NCBI GenBank assembly: GCA_014860355.1
Contig: JACZJV010000016.1
Span: 1 to 37,707 of the forward strand
Direction of reading: 5' to 3'
DNA: 37,707 nt
Source: Burkholderiales bacterium
Lineage (GTDB): Bacteria > Pseudomonadota > Gammaproteobacteria > Burkholderiales > SG8-39
Shown: piece after piece, positions 30,376-37,707 of the stretch
Layout: each line of letters opens with the position of its first letter
Numbering within the stretch: position 1 is the stretch's first letter
The notes under the pieces: generated by a model
The model's database searches: none
What the model saw: the letters and a program-made list of their open reading frames with translations, nothing else
Told to the model about the DNA's origin: nothing
Position numbers and translations under genes: made by a program

Positions 30376-30404
30376 GCTGACGCGGCCACAATCCGGGGGG
30401 AGAC

Positions 30405-32033
30405 ATGCAACGCGAAGCGATGGAATACGATGTGGTGATCGTAGGCGGCGGGCCCTCGGGGCTGGCCTGCGCCATACGGCTGAAGCAGCTCGCGGCCGAA
30501 AAAGGCCGCGAGACCAATGTCTGCCTGATCGAAAAAGGCTCGGAGATCGGCGCGCACATCCTGTCGGGCGCGGTGCTCGAACCGCGCGCGCTCGACGAAC
30601 TCTTCCCCGACTGGAAGGCGCTGGGGGCGCCGCTGAATACGCCGGCGGGGGAGGATCGCTTTCTGTTCCTGACCGAAAAGAAGGCGTTCAAGCTGCCCAC
30701 GCCGCCGCAGATGAACAACCACGGCAACTACATCATCAGCCTGGGCAATCTGTGCCGCTGGCTGGGGCAGCAGGCGGAAGGCCTGGGCGTGGAGATCTAC
30801 CCCGGCTTCGCCGCAGCCGAAGTGCTCTATGGTGAAGACGGCGCGGTCAAGGGCGTGGCGACGGGAGACCTCGGCATCGGCAAGAATGGCCAGCATACCG
30901 AGAATTATCAGCCCGGCATGGAACTGCACGCGAAACAGACGATATTCGCCGAAGGCTGCCGCGGTTCGCTCAGCAAAGTCCTGATGCAGAAATTCAATTT
31001 GCGCGAGAACGTCGATCCGCAGGCCTACGGCATCGGCATCAAGGAACTTTGGGAAGTCAAGCCCGAGCGCCACCAGGCGGGCCTGGTAGTCCACACCACA
31101 GGCTGGCCGGTGGACCGGCAGACCTACGGCGGATCGTTTCTCTATCATCTGGAGAACAACCAGGTCGCGGTGGGATTCGTCGTCGGCCTGGATTACCAGA
31201 ATCCCTGGATGAGCCCCTTCGACGAATTCCAGCGTTTCAAGACGCACCCCGCGATCCGCGCTTTCTTCGAGGACGGCAGGCGCATCGCCTACGGCGCGCG
31301 GGCGATCAGCGAGGGTGGTTTCCAGTCCCTGCCCAAGCTCACCTTCCCCGGTGGTGCGCTGGTCGGGGATACCGCCGGGTTTCTCAACAACGCCAAGATC
31401 AAGGGCATACACACCTCGATGAAATCGGGCATGACCGCGGCCGAGGCCGTGTATGACGCGCTGGCCCAGGATGGCGCCACGGAAGTCTTCGGCTATTCGC
31501 AAAAGCTGCGCGATACCTGGATCTGGGACGAACTCTACCGCGTGCGCAACATCCGCCCTTCGTTCCGCTGGGGCTTCTGGGGCGGCATGGTTTATTCGGC
31601 GCTGGACACTTTCATATTCCAGGGCAAAGCGCCGTGGACACTGCACAATCACGACGACCACAGCGCGCTGAAAAAAGCAGCGGATTGTCCGAAGATCGAC
31701 TATCCCAAGCCCGACGGCAAGATCAGCTTCGACAAACTGGGATCCCTGTTCATTTCCAATGTCAATCACGAAGAAAACCAGCGCTGCCACCTGACGCTCA
31801 AGGACGAAACCGTCCCGGTGAACGTCAACCTCGCGCTGTACGCCGGGCCAGAGCAGCGCTATTGCCCTGCCGGTGTGTACGAATTCATCAAAGGCGACGA
31901 TGGCAGCGACAGGCTGCAGATCAATGCGGCGAATTGCGTGCATTGCAAGACCTGCGACATCAAGGATCCGACGCAGAACATCAACTGGGTGGTCCCCGAG
32001 GGCGGCGGCGGGCCGAACTATCCCAATATGTGA
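30405..32033 (+). CDS. Electron transfer flavoprotein-ubiquinone oxidoreductase
   Basis: Inner-membrane-associated flavo-iron-sulfur enzyme that passes electrons from ETF (reduced by acyl-CoA and related dehydrogenases) to ubiquinone. 542 aa, a full-length family member. The FAD-binding motif [17 protein letters not shown] is at about 10-26, mid-domain quinone/FAD pieces include GIGIKELW and [22 protein letters not shown], and the C-terminal 4Fe-4S cluster ligands are C487, C511, C514 and C517 ([12 protein letters not shown]). A GGGGGGAG stretch precedes the ATG at 30405. The setting beside AacS, a thioesterase and FadD-type genes fits acyl-CoA oxidation. No etfAB genes are in the window. Confidence 0.95.
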   Translation: MQREAMEYDVVIVGGGPSGLACAIRLKQLAAEKGRETNVCLIEKGSEIGAHILSGAVLEPRALDELFPDWKALGAPLNTPAGEDRFLFLTEKKAFKLPTPPQMNNHGNYIISLGNLCRWLGQQAEGLGVEIYPGFAAAEVLYGEDGAVKGVATGDLGIGKNGQHTENYQPGMELHAKQTIFAEGCRGSLSKVLMQKFNLRENVDPQAYGIGIKELWEVKPERHQAGLVVHTTGWPVDRQTYGGSFLYHLENNQVAVGFVVGLDYQNPWMSPFDEFQRFKTHPAIRAFFEDGRRIAYGARAISEGGFQSLPKLTFPGGALVGDTAGFLNNAKIKGIHTSMKSGMTAAEAVYDALAQDGATEVFGYSQKLRDTWIWDELYRVRNIRPSFRWGFWGGMVYSALDTFIFQGKAPWTLHNHDDHSALKKAADCPKIDYPKPDGKISFDKLGSLFISNVNHEENQRCHLTLKDETVPVNVNLALYAGPEQRYCPAGVYEFIKGDDGSDRLQINAANCVHCKTCDIKDPTQNINWVVPEGGGGPNYPNM

Positions 32034-32045
32034 AGCCTGGGCCCT

Positions 32046-32079
32046 GGCCCGGCGGCGGCGCCAGGCGCTGGTCCGGGCC
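32046..32079 (+). terminator. GC-rich stem-loop after ETF-QO
   Basis: GGCCCGG (32046-32052) pairs perfectly with CCGGGCC (32073-32079); the 20-base loop can form an inner GC stem. It starts 12 bases past the stop. No T-run follows, so it may only pause transcription before the tetR promoter. Confidence 0.35.
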
Positions 32080-32106
32080 GTACCGCCGCGGCCAGCCAGA
32101 ATACTC

Positions 32107-32140
32107 TTGCATATGCGAACGTTCGTGCTATTATCTGAAT
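32107..32140 (+). promoter_or_regulatory. tetR promoter with embedded palindromic operator
   Basis: TTGCAT (32107-32112), 16 bases and TATTAT (32129-32134, 5 of 6 to the -10 consensus) form a promoter whose spacer contains the perfect palindrome CGAACGTTCG (32116-32125), with an overlapping GCATATGC palindrome at 32109-32116. The GTG start at 32141 lies 6 bases after the -10, where transcription would begin. The palindrome position is typical of TetR autoregulation. Confidence 0.5.
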
Positions 32141-32815
32141 GTGCGCAAAGGACAGAAAACCCGCAGTGCCATCCTGGAGCAGGCGCTGGCCATAGCGAGT
32201 CAGCTGGGCTTGTCCGGCCTGACCATAGGCACCCTGGCTGAACGCAGCGGCTTGTCCAAGAGCGGCCTGTTCGCCCACTTCCGCTCCAAGGAAGGGTTGC
32301 AGCTCGCAGTCATACAGGGCGTGCGCGAGTCCTACTCGGATCTGGTATTCCAGCCCGCCATGCGCCAGGCGCCGGGCTTGCCGCGGCTGCGCGCCATCGT
32401 GGAGAACTGGCTGGCATGGACCGGCAGCGCGAAACTGCCGGGAGGCTGCATCATGATTGCAGCTGCCTTCGAATTCGACGACTGCCCCGGCCCGGTCAGG
32501 GAACTGATCTCGCAGAGCCTGCGCGAATTGCGCAAGACACTGGCCCGCGCGATACGCATGGCCGTAGACGCAGCCCAGCTGCACCCCGATACCGATCCGG
32601 AACAGCTGGCTTTCGAAATCTGCGCCATCTACTGCGGAGCGCAGCTCGATGCACGCCTGTTCGGCAGTCCCGATGCGCGCCGGCGCGCAATGCTTGCTTT
32701 TGAAAACCTGATCGGCCGGGCCGGCAGCGGCAACGCTGCCGCGCATTCGGACGCCGGACTTCCCCCTGCATATGCAGCTGCTGCAACTGCGCCTGCGGCG
32801 CGCCCCATCGGATAG
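32141..32815 (+). CDS. TetR/AcrR-family transcriptional regulator
   Basis: 224 aa repressor-type protein. The N-terminal helix-turn-helix spans about 5-50 with LTIGTLAERSGLSKSGLFAHF, a clear TetR recognition region. The C-terminal ligand domain contains LPGGCIMIAAAFEFDDCPGP, as in one common TetR subgroup, then an Ala-rich tail. The start is GTG at 32141: no ATG is in frame nearby and there is no Shine-Dalgarno, while a candidate promoter ends 6 bases upstream, so the mRNA may be leaderless. Likely targets are itself and perhaps the neighbouring acyl-CoA genes; the ligand is unknown. Its stop overlaps a GTG of the GNAT frame (TAGTG). Confidence 0.87.
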   Translation: MRKGQKTRSAILEQALAIASQLGLSGLTIGTLAERSGLSKSGLFAHFRSKEGLQLAVIQGVRESYSDLVFQPAMRQAPGLPRLRAIVENWLAWTGSAKLPGGCIMIAAAFEFDDCPGPVRELISQSLRELRKTLARAIRMAVDAAQLHPDTDPEQLAFEICAIYCGAQLDARLFGSPDARRRAMLAFENLIGRAGSGNAAAHSDAGLPPAYAAAATAPAARPIG

Positions 32816-32823
32816 TGAACGGC

Positions 32824-33420
32824 ATGGACGCAAAAGCGCAGTCGGATTATCTGGCGAAACTGACCTCTTCGTATTCGCCCATATACGGCCAGGCGATCAG
32901 CATCCGGCCGATGCGGCCCGGGGATATCGATATCGAAACCGATTTCGTACGGGGCTGGTCCGCCGAGACCCGCTACAACCGCCTGTTCAGCGCAGGCTCC
33001 TACACCTCTCCCGAGCGCCTCAAGGCGATCACGCGCATCGACTATGCGCGCGACATGGCGCTGATCGCCACGTTTATGCTGGAGGGCAAGGAGGAGCAGA
33101 TCGGCGTCGCCCGCTACGTGCGGCGCGAGGACGACAGGACTTGCGAATTCGCGCTTGCGGTGGCCGATGCCTGGCAGCACCGCGGCATCGGCCGCGCGCT
33201 GATGCTGAACCTGATCGACTACGCCGCCGCGGCGGGAATCGAGGCCATGGTCGGCGACGTACTCGCCAGCAATGCGCCCATGCTGCATTTCATGCGTGTG
33301 CTCGGCTTCGCGGTCGAAGCTTCGCCCGAAGGCGTGGAAATCCGGCGCGTGAGCAAGCGCCTGACGCCGCCTTGCGCGGAGTCGATTCTGGGAGAAAACC
33401 CGCCCGCGGCAAACCCCTAG
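32824..33420 (+). CDS. GNAT-family N-acetyltransferase
   Basis: 198 aa acetyl-CoA-dependent acetyltransferase. Acetyl-CoA-binding motif A is visible as VADAWQHRGIGRALMLNLID (Q/RxxGxG/A type), followed by AGIEAMVGDVLASNAPMLHFMRVLGF, the typical motif B. The N-terminal part IRPMRPGDIDIETDFVRGW resembles the GNAT domain of protein lysine acetyltransferases of the Pat group, but the large CoA-ligase-like domain of those enzymes is absent here. The ATG at 32824 is preferred; a GTG at 32815 overlaps the tetR stop. Cotranscription with tetR is likely; the substrate is unknown. Confidence 0.85.
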   Translation: MDAKAQSDYLAKLTSSYSPIYGQAISIRPMRPGDIDIETDFVRGWSAETRYNRLFSAGSYTSPERLKAITRIDYARDMALIATFMLEGKEEQIGVARYVRREDDRTCEFALAVADAWQHRGIGRALMLNLIDYAAAAGIEAMVGDVLASNAPMLHFMRVLGFAVEASPEGVEIRRVSKRLTPPCAESILGENPPAANP

Positions 33421-33440
33421 GCGCGAACTCGCGCGCCTGG
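33417..33440. terminator. Bidirectional stem-loop between GNAT and lpxR-like genes
   Basis: AGGCGCG (33419-33425) and CGCGCCT (33432-33438) form a perfect 7-bp stem with a 6-base loop, extendable to 9 bp with one T-G pair. It overlaps the GNAT stop codon in the 37-base convergent gap. There is no T-run on either side. Confidence 0.4.
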
Positions 33441-33457
33441 CAAGCTGCGCTTGCACC

Positions 33458-34648
33458 TCAGTACGCCCACTCGAACACCAATCGGCCGAATTTGTCGCTG
33501 CGCGGATTCCACAGCCTGGTCACGTCGGTGTAATTGCGCCGCACCAGGCTGAAGCTCAGGGAGAAATCGCCGTAGTGGAAAGCCACCCCGCTCTCGCCCT
33601 CGACGATGAGCGGCCGCGCGGGCCCCTTGTCCGGGCTTGAACGGTTGAACATGCCGCCCTGCTGCAGGGCGTTGTATGCCACCGCATCGCCGTGCAGGCG
33701 AGCGAACCAGTAAAGGTCGAAATCGTCCTTGCGCTCCCACAACTGCCAGCCGGCGTCGGATTTCACGCCGTCGGCGGCGGCCAGCGCCTCCAGCGGGTGA
33801 TTGCTGTGCCATTGAGTGAGATAGTTGCTGCGGAATTTTCCGAATCGCAGAGTGACCCCGGCTCCGGCATAGACCTGGATATTGCCGGCGCCGAACTGAA
33901 AATGCGGCGTCAGATCGAGGTAGGACAATGGCAGCCATGTGCCGGGAACGTATTCGTAACGGAACACGACGCCGGGCTCGCTGTGTATCTGGGCGCTCCA
34001 GCCTTGCGGGATGGGGGAATTGGTGATGTTGCGGTGGATGAAGGTCTGCAGCTGTTCGCCCTGGGCACAGGGCCCGATGCAGCCCAGGTCCAGTCCGTAG
34101 CGCCAATAGCGGCCGTCGCTCGCGAACAGTTCGCGGTAAAAGCCGATATACACCCACGCGGCATACGGCCGCTCGTCCGGCGAAAGCTCCTCCGGCGTCA
34201 GCTTGATATTGCTGGGCGTATACATGCTGTGGCCCAGATAGAACGTGTAGCTCTTGTGATAGCACAGCTTGCCGTCCGTGCACGCCTCCGTGCTCACCGG
34301 ATCGAGATTGAAGCCGGGCAGAAAACCTTCGCCCGCATCCGGCGGCTTGCGGTATTGCCTCAGCCCCACGTATTTGTAGCTGTAGCGCACGCCGTCCGTA
34401 TAGTTGCGGTCGGTCTTGAAAAAAACGTCGTTCTCGTACTCAAAGCGATGCTTGCGCTGGCTCAGCGCCTTTACCTCGTTGAAATCGTCCAGCAGCCTGC
34501 CCAAATAGCCCTCAGCGCCGGCAGCGGCGCTGAAACCCGACGCGATGAACGCCACCAACAGGCGCGCCCATCGCAGGCTGGACGCGGGTGGCGCAATGAA
34601 ACGGGCTCTCACCCGGTCGGCTCGCAAGCGCGCGGCCACGCGATTCAC
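33458..34648 (-). CDS. lpxR: Outer-membrane lipid A deacylase, LpxR family
   Basis: 396 aa. By family, an outer-membrane barrel that removes the 3'-acyloxyacyl group from lipid A. Visible hallmarks are HRFEYENDVFFKTDRNYTDG (67-86) with the Asn-Asp pair N73/D74, HSMYTPSNIKL then SPDERPYAAWVY (140-167), and QTFIHRNITNSPIPQGWSAQ (201-220) with candidate catalytic H205, ending in the barrel-closing LVFEWAY. A hydrophobic stretch at about 30-45 ending AAAGA serves as signal peptide after a long Arg-rich start. The GTG at 34648 overlaps the HAD stop as GTGA, suggesting coupling; a GTG at 34612 is an alternative. It is last of a five-gene minus-strand run with livMGF and a HAD phosphatase. Confidence 0.85.
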   Translation of the reverse strand: MNRVAARLRADRVRARFIAPPASSLRWARLLVAFIASGFSAAAGAEGYLGRLLDDFNEVKALSQRKHRFEYENDVFFKTDRNYTDGVRYSYKYVGLRQYRKPPDAGEGFLPGFNLDPVSTEACTDGKLCYHKSYTFYLGHSMYTPSNIKLTPEELSPDERPYAAWVYIGFYRELFASDGRYWRYGLDLGCIGPCAQGEQLQTFIHRNITNSPIPQGWSAQIHSEPGVVFRYEYVPGTWLPLSYLDLTPHFQFGAGNIQVYAGAGVTLRFGKFRSNYLTQWHSNHPLEALAAADGVKSDAGWQLWERKDDFDLYWFARLHGDAVAYNALQQGGMFNRSSPDKGPARPLIVEGESGVAFHYGDFSLSFSLVRRNYTDVTRLWNPRSDKFGRLVFEWAY

Positions 34649-35262
34649 AATACGCCGAAGCGCTGCAGATCGCGCCTCAATGTGGCGGCATCGACGAATT
34701 GCTCTGCCGGCAAACCGCAGGCACGCGCGGCGGCAACATAGTCGGGCACGTCGTCGAAGTAGATGCGCCTGCTGCCCGGGGCGCACAGGCTGATCGCGCG
34801 CTCGAAGATCTGCCGCTGCGGCTTGGCATGCCCCGTTTCATAGGAAAGCACCAGCTGCCCGAACCTCGCGAGAAAACCGTAACGGCTGCGCACATGTTCG
34901 AAATGCAGGGGGTCCGTATTCGACAGCAGCATGAGATCGGCTTTGCCTGCAATGTCCTCCAGCAGGCTCGTCACCTCGCGCTGCTCGGCAAAAATATCGC
35001 ACCAGATCTGCACGAACTCGGCGTACGGCAGGCGCACGCCCACGCAAGCGCAAAAACGCGCGGCGAATTCCTCCGGGCCGAGGCGCCCGGAATCGAAACC
35101 GCGTTTGTCCGCGCCGCTGTGGATGTACTCAAGTGCGACGGCGGCCGGCGCGCCGCCGGCGGTCTCCAGGCGTGCGCAGGCGCGCATGAAATCGACGCTC
35201 ACGAGTACGCCGCCGAGGTCGAAGATGACCGTGGGGCGCGATGCCGTCCGGTGCGCCGCCAT
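34645..35262 (-). CDS. HAD-superfamily hydrolase (YihX-like phosphatase)
   Basis: 205 aa cytoplasmic phosphatase-type HAD. Motif I is FDLGGVLVSVDF with nucleophile D15; the usual second Asp is Gly, as in YihX-type sugar phosphatases. Motif II is LLSNTD (S114), motif III K147 in GHAKPQ, and motif IV YFDDVPDY (D170/D171). A helical cap lies between motifs I and II. The substrate is unknown; a sugar phosphate is the family guess. It starts 14 bases after livF and its stop overlaps the GTG of the lpxR-like gene, so it appears to be in the same operon. Confidence 0.85.
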   Translation of the reverse strand: MAAHRTASRPTVIFDLGGVLVSVDFMRACARLETAGGAPAAVALEYIHSGADKRGFDSGRLGPEEFAARFCACVGVRLPYAEFVQIWCDIFAEQREVTSLLEDIAGKADLMLLSNTDPLHFEHVRSRYGFLARFGQLVLSYETGHAKPQRQIFERAISLCAPGSRRIYFDDVPDYVAAARACGLPAEQFVDAATLRRDLQRFGVL

Positions 35263-35276
35263 CCGCCGCCCGTGTT

Positions 35277-35987
35277 TCAGCCGAAATAAGCTGCGCGCAC
35301 TTCGGCGTTCTCGGCGAGTTCCTTCGCCGTGCCCGAAGCCACCACCTTGCCCTGTGACAGCACGTAGCCGTGGTGCGCTATCGCCAGTGTCTGGTGCACG
35401 TTCTGCTCCACCAGCAGCACGGTGATGCCGAGCTGGTTGATGCGCCGGATGACCGTGAAATTCTCTTTGACCAGCAGCGGCGACAAGCCGAGCGAGGGTT
35501 CGTCGATCAGGAGCAGCCGGGGCTCGCCCATCATGCCGCGGCCGATCGAGAGCATCGCCTGCTCGCCCCCCGACATGGTGCCGGCGAGCTGGGCCGAGCG
35601 CTCCGCCAGGCGCGGAAAGATCTCGAACACCTGCTCCAGGCGGCCGGCGATCTTGGCGGCGTCGCTTTGCTGGTAGGCACCCAGGCGCAGGTTCTCGATC
35701 ACCGAGAGCTTGGGAAACACCTTGCGCCCTTCGGGGATGCAGGCGATGCCGGCGGCGATCACGCGGTGCGTAGGCATGCCGGCGAGATCGGCGCCGTCGA
35801 ACAGCACGCGGCCGCGGCGCGGCGGCGTGAGCCGCAGGATGGCGCGTATCAGCGTGCTCTTGCCCGAGCCGTTGGAGCCGAGGATGCAGGTAATGCTGCC
35901 CGCCTGCACCGCGAGCGACACGTCCTCGAGCACGTCCGCCTTGTCGTAGCCGGCAAAAACGTTCTCGACGCAAAGCAGGGCCGCCAT
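35277..35987 (-). CDS. livF: Branched-chain amino acid-type ABC transporter ATPase LivF
   Basis: 236 aa ATPase. Walker A GSNGSGKST lies in the N-terminal third, followed by the LivF-typical IPEGRKVFPKLSVIENLRLG, a canonical signature MSGGEQ, Walker B LLLIDEPSLGLSP and the closing VLLVEQNV. All catalytic motifs are intact, unlike its partner LivG. The ATG at 35987 is chosen; a GTG at 35993 overlaps the livG stop (GTGA) and is also possible. It forms the second ATPase of the transporter; substrates of this family include branched-chain amino acids, urea, short-chain amides and aromatic compounds. Confidence 0.93.
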   Translation of the reverse strand: MAALLCVENVFAGYDKADVLEDVSLAVQAGSITCILGSNGSGKSTLIRAILRLTPPRRGRVLFDGADLAGMPTHRVIAAGIACIPEGRKVFPKLSVIENLRLGAYQQSDAAKIAGRLEQVFEIFPRLAERSAQLAGTMSGGEQAMLSIGRGMMGEPRLLLIDEPSLGLSPLLVKENFTVIRRINQLGITVLLVEQNVHQTLAIAHHGYVLSQGKVVASGTAKELAENAEVRAAYFG

Positions 35988-35989
35988 GC

Positions 35990-36766
35990 TCACTCGGTCC
36001 CCAGATAGGCTTGCTGCACCTCGCGGTCGGCAGCGACCTCGGCGTAGGGGCCTTCGCAGATCTTCTGGCCGAAGTTGAGCACGATGCAGCGCTCGGTGAT
36101 GCGTTCGATCACGTTCATCTCGTGCTCGATGATGATGACCGAGAGGCCGGGCATGTTTTCGCGCACTACCAGGATGTCGTCCATCAGTTCGCGCGTTTCT
36201 TCCTGCGTCATGCCTGCCGAGGGTTCGTCCAGGAGCAGCAATGTCGGCTGGCTGATCAGGGCGCGGCAGATCTCGATGCGGCGCCGGTCTATCATGTTGA
36301 CGCTCCCCGCGGACTCGAACAGGCGCGCGGCGAGCGGCCGGCTGAAAGTGCGCACCAGCGCCTGCGCCTGGGCGTATTGCTCCTCGAACTGGCGGCGGAA
36401 GGCCTCACGCCGGATGAGGTTGAACCACAGGCCGTGATCGAGGCGGCGGTGGTTGCCGATCATGAGGTTGTCGAAAATAGACAAGGGCAGGCACAGGCGC
36501 GAGCGCTGGAAGGTGCGCGTCACGCCGGCGCGGTAAATTTCCTGCGCGCTCATGCGCGCGAGGTCCAGGCCCTGGTAGTCCACCCTGCCCTCGCTCGCCT
36601 GGTAGATGCCGGTGATCACGTTGAAGAACGTGGTCTTGCCCGAGCCGTTGGGCCCGATCAGGCCGAGTATCTCACCCTTGATCACGTTCAGGCTGAGCTG
36701 GTTCAGCGCCACCAGGCCGCCGAAGCGCATCGACAGGCTCTCGCACGCCAGCAGCGTGTTGTTCAT
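35990..36766 (-). CDS. livG: Branched-chain amino acid-type ABC transporter ATPase LivG, degenerate signature motif
   Basis: 258 aa. Walker A GPNGSGKTT is at 38-46, the Q-loop in VTRTFQRSRL, Walker B LLLLDEPSAG from 176 with E181, and the H-loop H215 in IIIEHEM. The place of the ABC signature (normally LAYGQQRRLEIAR in LivG) reads VNMIDRRRIEICR at 156-168, so the signature glycine and the following polar residue are absent; the raw bases at 36284-36304 confirm it. The protein otherwise looks intact and in operon, overlapping livM by 4 bases (ATGA). It may be the non-catalytic half of an asymmetric ATPase pair, or represent a divergent subgroup. Confidence 0.9.
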   Translation of the reverse strand: MNNTLLACESLSMRFGGLVALNQLSLNVIKGEILGLIGPNGSGKTTFFNVITGIYQASEGRVDYQGLDLARMSAQEIYRAGVTRTFQRSRLCLPLSIFDNLMIGNHRRLDHGLWFNLIRREAFRRQFEEQYAQAQALVRTFSRPLAARLFESAGSVNMIDRRRIEICRALISQPTLLLLDEPSAGMTQEETRELMDDILVVRENMPGLSVIIIEHEMNVIERITERCIVLNFGQKICEGPYAEVAADREVQQAYLGTE

Positions 36767-37707
36767 GGCTTCCAGCCTGGAAGATAGTTGCGCACCTGGC
36801 GCGGCATCAGCCCCCCGGGGCGGAACAGCAGGATCAGTATCACCAGCCCCGCGTAGAGCAGCAGGCGGTATTCCTGGATGAACTGCAGTTTCTCCGGCAG
36901 CACCAGCACGATGGCGGCCGCCACGGTGAGGCCCCAGGGATTGCCGATGCCCCCGAGGATCACGATGGACACCAGGATCAGCGAATCGCCGAAGGTGAAG
37001 GCGTTCGGCGCGACGAATCCGGTCATCATCGCGTACACCGCGCCGGCCAGGCCGATGAGAAAGTTGCCCAGGGTGAACGCGGTTATCTTCCAGCGCGCCA
37101 CGTCGATGCCGAACGCGGCGCTGGCGGTCTCGTCCAGCCGCACCGCGTCCAGGCTGAGGCCGATCCAGGAGCGCTCCAGCCGCCGCACCAGCATGAAGGC
37201 GACAGCCGCCATGGCGAGCGCGAGCAGCACGTAATTGGCGTAGAACGAAATCTCGATATCGCCGATCTGCAGGCCGTCGTTGAGCGTCCAGCCGAAGATT
37301 TCCATCCCCTGCACTTTCATCCCCTGCGGCCCGCCCAGTGCGTCGTTCACCTCGATGAACACGCGGAACAGGATGCTGAAGGCGATGGTGACCAGCGCCG
37401 CGTAATGCCCGGAGGTACGCAGTACCGGCAGGAGCAGGAGCGAGCCTATGGCCGCCGCCATGACGCCGCCCGCGAGCACCACCAGCAGGTGCGGCAGCGC
37501 GGTGTGCCCGGTGAGCACCGCCGCGGTGTAGCAACCGATGCCGAAAAAGGCCGCCCCCGCAAAATTGACCACCCCGGCATAGCCGAACTGCAGGTTCAGG
37601 CCCAGGCAGACCACGATGTAGAGCAGCACCGTAGTCAGCATGAGCAGCGGAAAATGCTGGTCGTAGAACGCCGCGGCGAGGATCAGCACCCCGGCCACTA
37701 CCGCGGC
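36763..37707 (-). CDS. livM: Branched-chain amino acid-type ABC transporter permease LivM (partial, runs off window)
   Basis: About 314 residues visible; the frame is open to the window end, so the N-terminus lies outside. A GTG at 37698 is in frame but probably not the true start. Many hydrophobic helices and the LivM hallmarks are present: LGLNLQFGYAGVVNFAGAAFFGIGCY, then SGHYAALVTIAFSILFR, and near the end SLILVSIVILGGIGNPWG. LivM is one of two inner-membrane permeases; LivH and the periplasmic binding protein would lie beyond the window. It overlaps livG by 4 bases. Confidence 0.93.
   Translation of the reverse strand, partial: AAVVAGVLILAAAFYDQHFPLLMLTTVLLYIVVCLGLNLQFGYAGVVNFAGAAFFGIGCYTAAVLTGHTALPHLLVVLAGGVMAAAIGSLLLLPVLRTSGHYAALVTIAFSILFRVFIEVNDALGGPQGMKVQGMEIFGWTLNDGLQIGDIEISFYANYVLLALAMAAVAFMLVRRLERSWIGLSLDAVRLDETASAAFGIDVARWKITAFTLGNFLIGLAGAVYAMMTGFVAPNAFTFGDSLILVSIVILGGIGNPWGLTVAAAIVLVLPEKLQFIQEYRLLLYAGLVILILLFRPGGLMPRQVRNYLPGWKP

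Overview
The window is one continuous GC-rich stretch from a Gram-negative bacterium, most likely a betaproteobacterium. The evidence for this is the conserved pyrG-kdsA-eno-ftsB operon, Kdo (LPS) synthesis, an LpxR-type lipid A deacylase, an MCE/Mla-type lipid transporter, long-chain acyl-CoA ligases and ETF-ubiquinone oxidoreductase. I see no rRNA, tRNA, CRISPR array, phage gene, transposase or integrase. Genes are dense and no gene-free stretch exceeds 300 bases.

Layout. 94-2983 (+): three-gene MCE/Mla-like lipid ABC transporter. 3023-4387 (-): homoserine-dehydrogenase-like oxidoreductase with a SAF domain. 4388-4656: short intergenic region with two long, near-perfect hairpins. 4657-8838 (-): pyrG-kdsA-eno-ftsB. 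8933-10579 (-): FadD-type ligase. 10831-12180 (-): MATE exporter. 12225-13439 (-): lone hutI. 13496-16336 (+): a three-domain ACP / fatty-acyl-AMP ligase / acyltransferase fusion. 16566-21760: signalling block with a soluble NarL-type histidine kinase (+), then on the minus strand a response regulator/HD-GYP protein with a long Ala-rich coiled coil and a C-terminal membrane helix, an RcsF-like lipoprotein, a VOC protein and a NarL-type response regulator. 21886-26417: probable copper-handling island, with a minus-strand set (Cys-rich exported protein, His/Met-rich exported protein, multicopper oxidase with CusF-like tail) divergent from an outer-membrane-like protein. 26563-27781: GST-like protein and a C_GCAxxG_C_C protein. 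27875-33420: acyl-CoA/ketone-body catabolism (acetoacetyl-CoA synthetase, thioesterase, ETF-QO, TetR regulator, GNAT). 33458-37707 (-): a branched-chain-amino-acid-type ABC transporter (livM-livG-livF, livM cut by the window end), tightly linked to a HAD phosphatase and an LpxR-like lipid A deacylase.

How the genes work together. Two themes recur. The first is the envelope: MCE lipid transport, Kdo synthesis, the acyl-ACP/acyltransferase fusion, lipid A deacylation, FtsB and the RcsF-like lipoprotein. The second is acyl-CoA oxidation feeding the quinone pool: FadD, AacS, thioesterase, ETF-QO. The less ordinary content is the membrane-tethered HD-GYP protein flanked by a split two-component pair, the copper island with two unfamiliar small exported proteins, a LivG-like ATPase lacking a recognisable ABC signature motif, an apparently leaderless tetR gene with a palindrome inside its promoter, and the twin hairpins at 4478-4622. 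All functions are assigned by reading motifs. No database search was possible.
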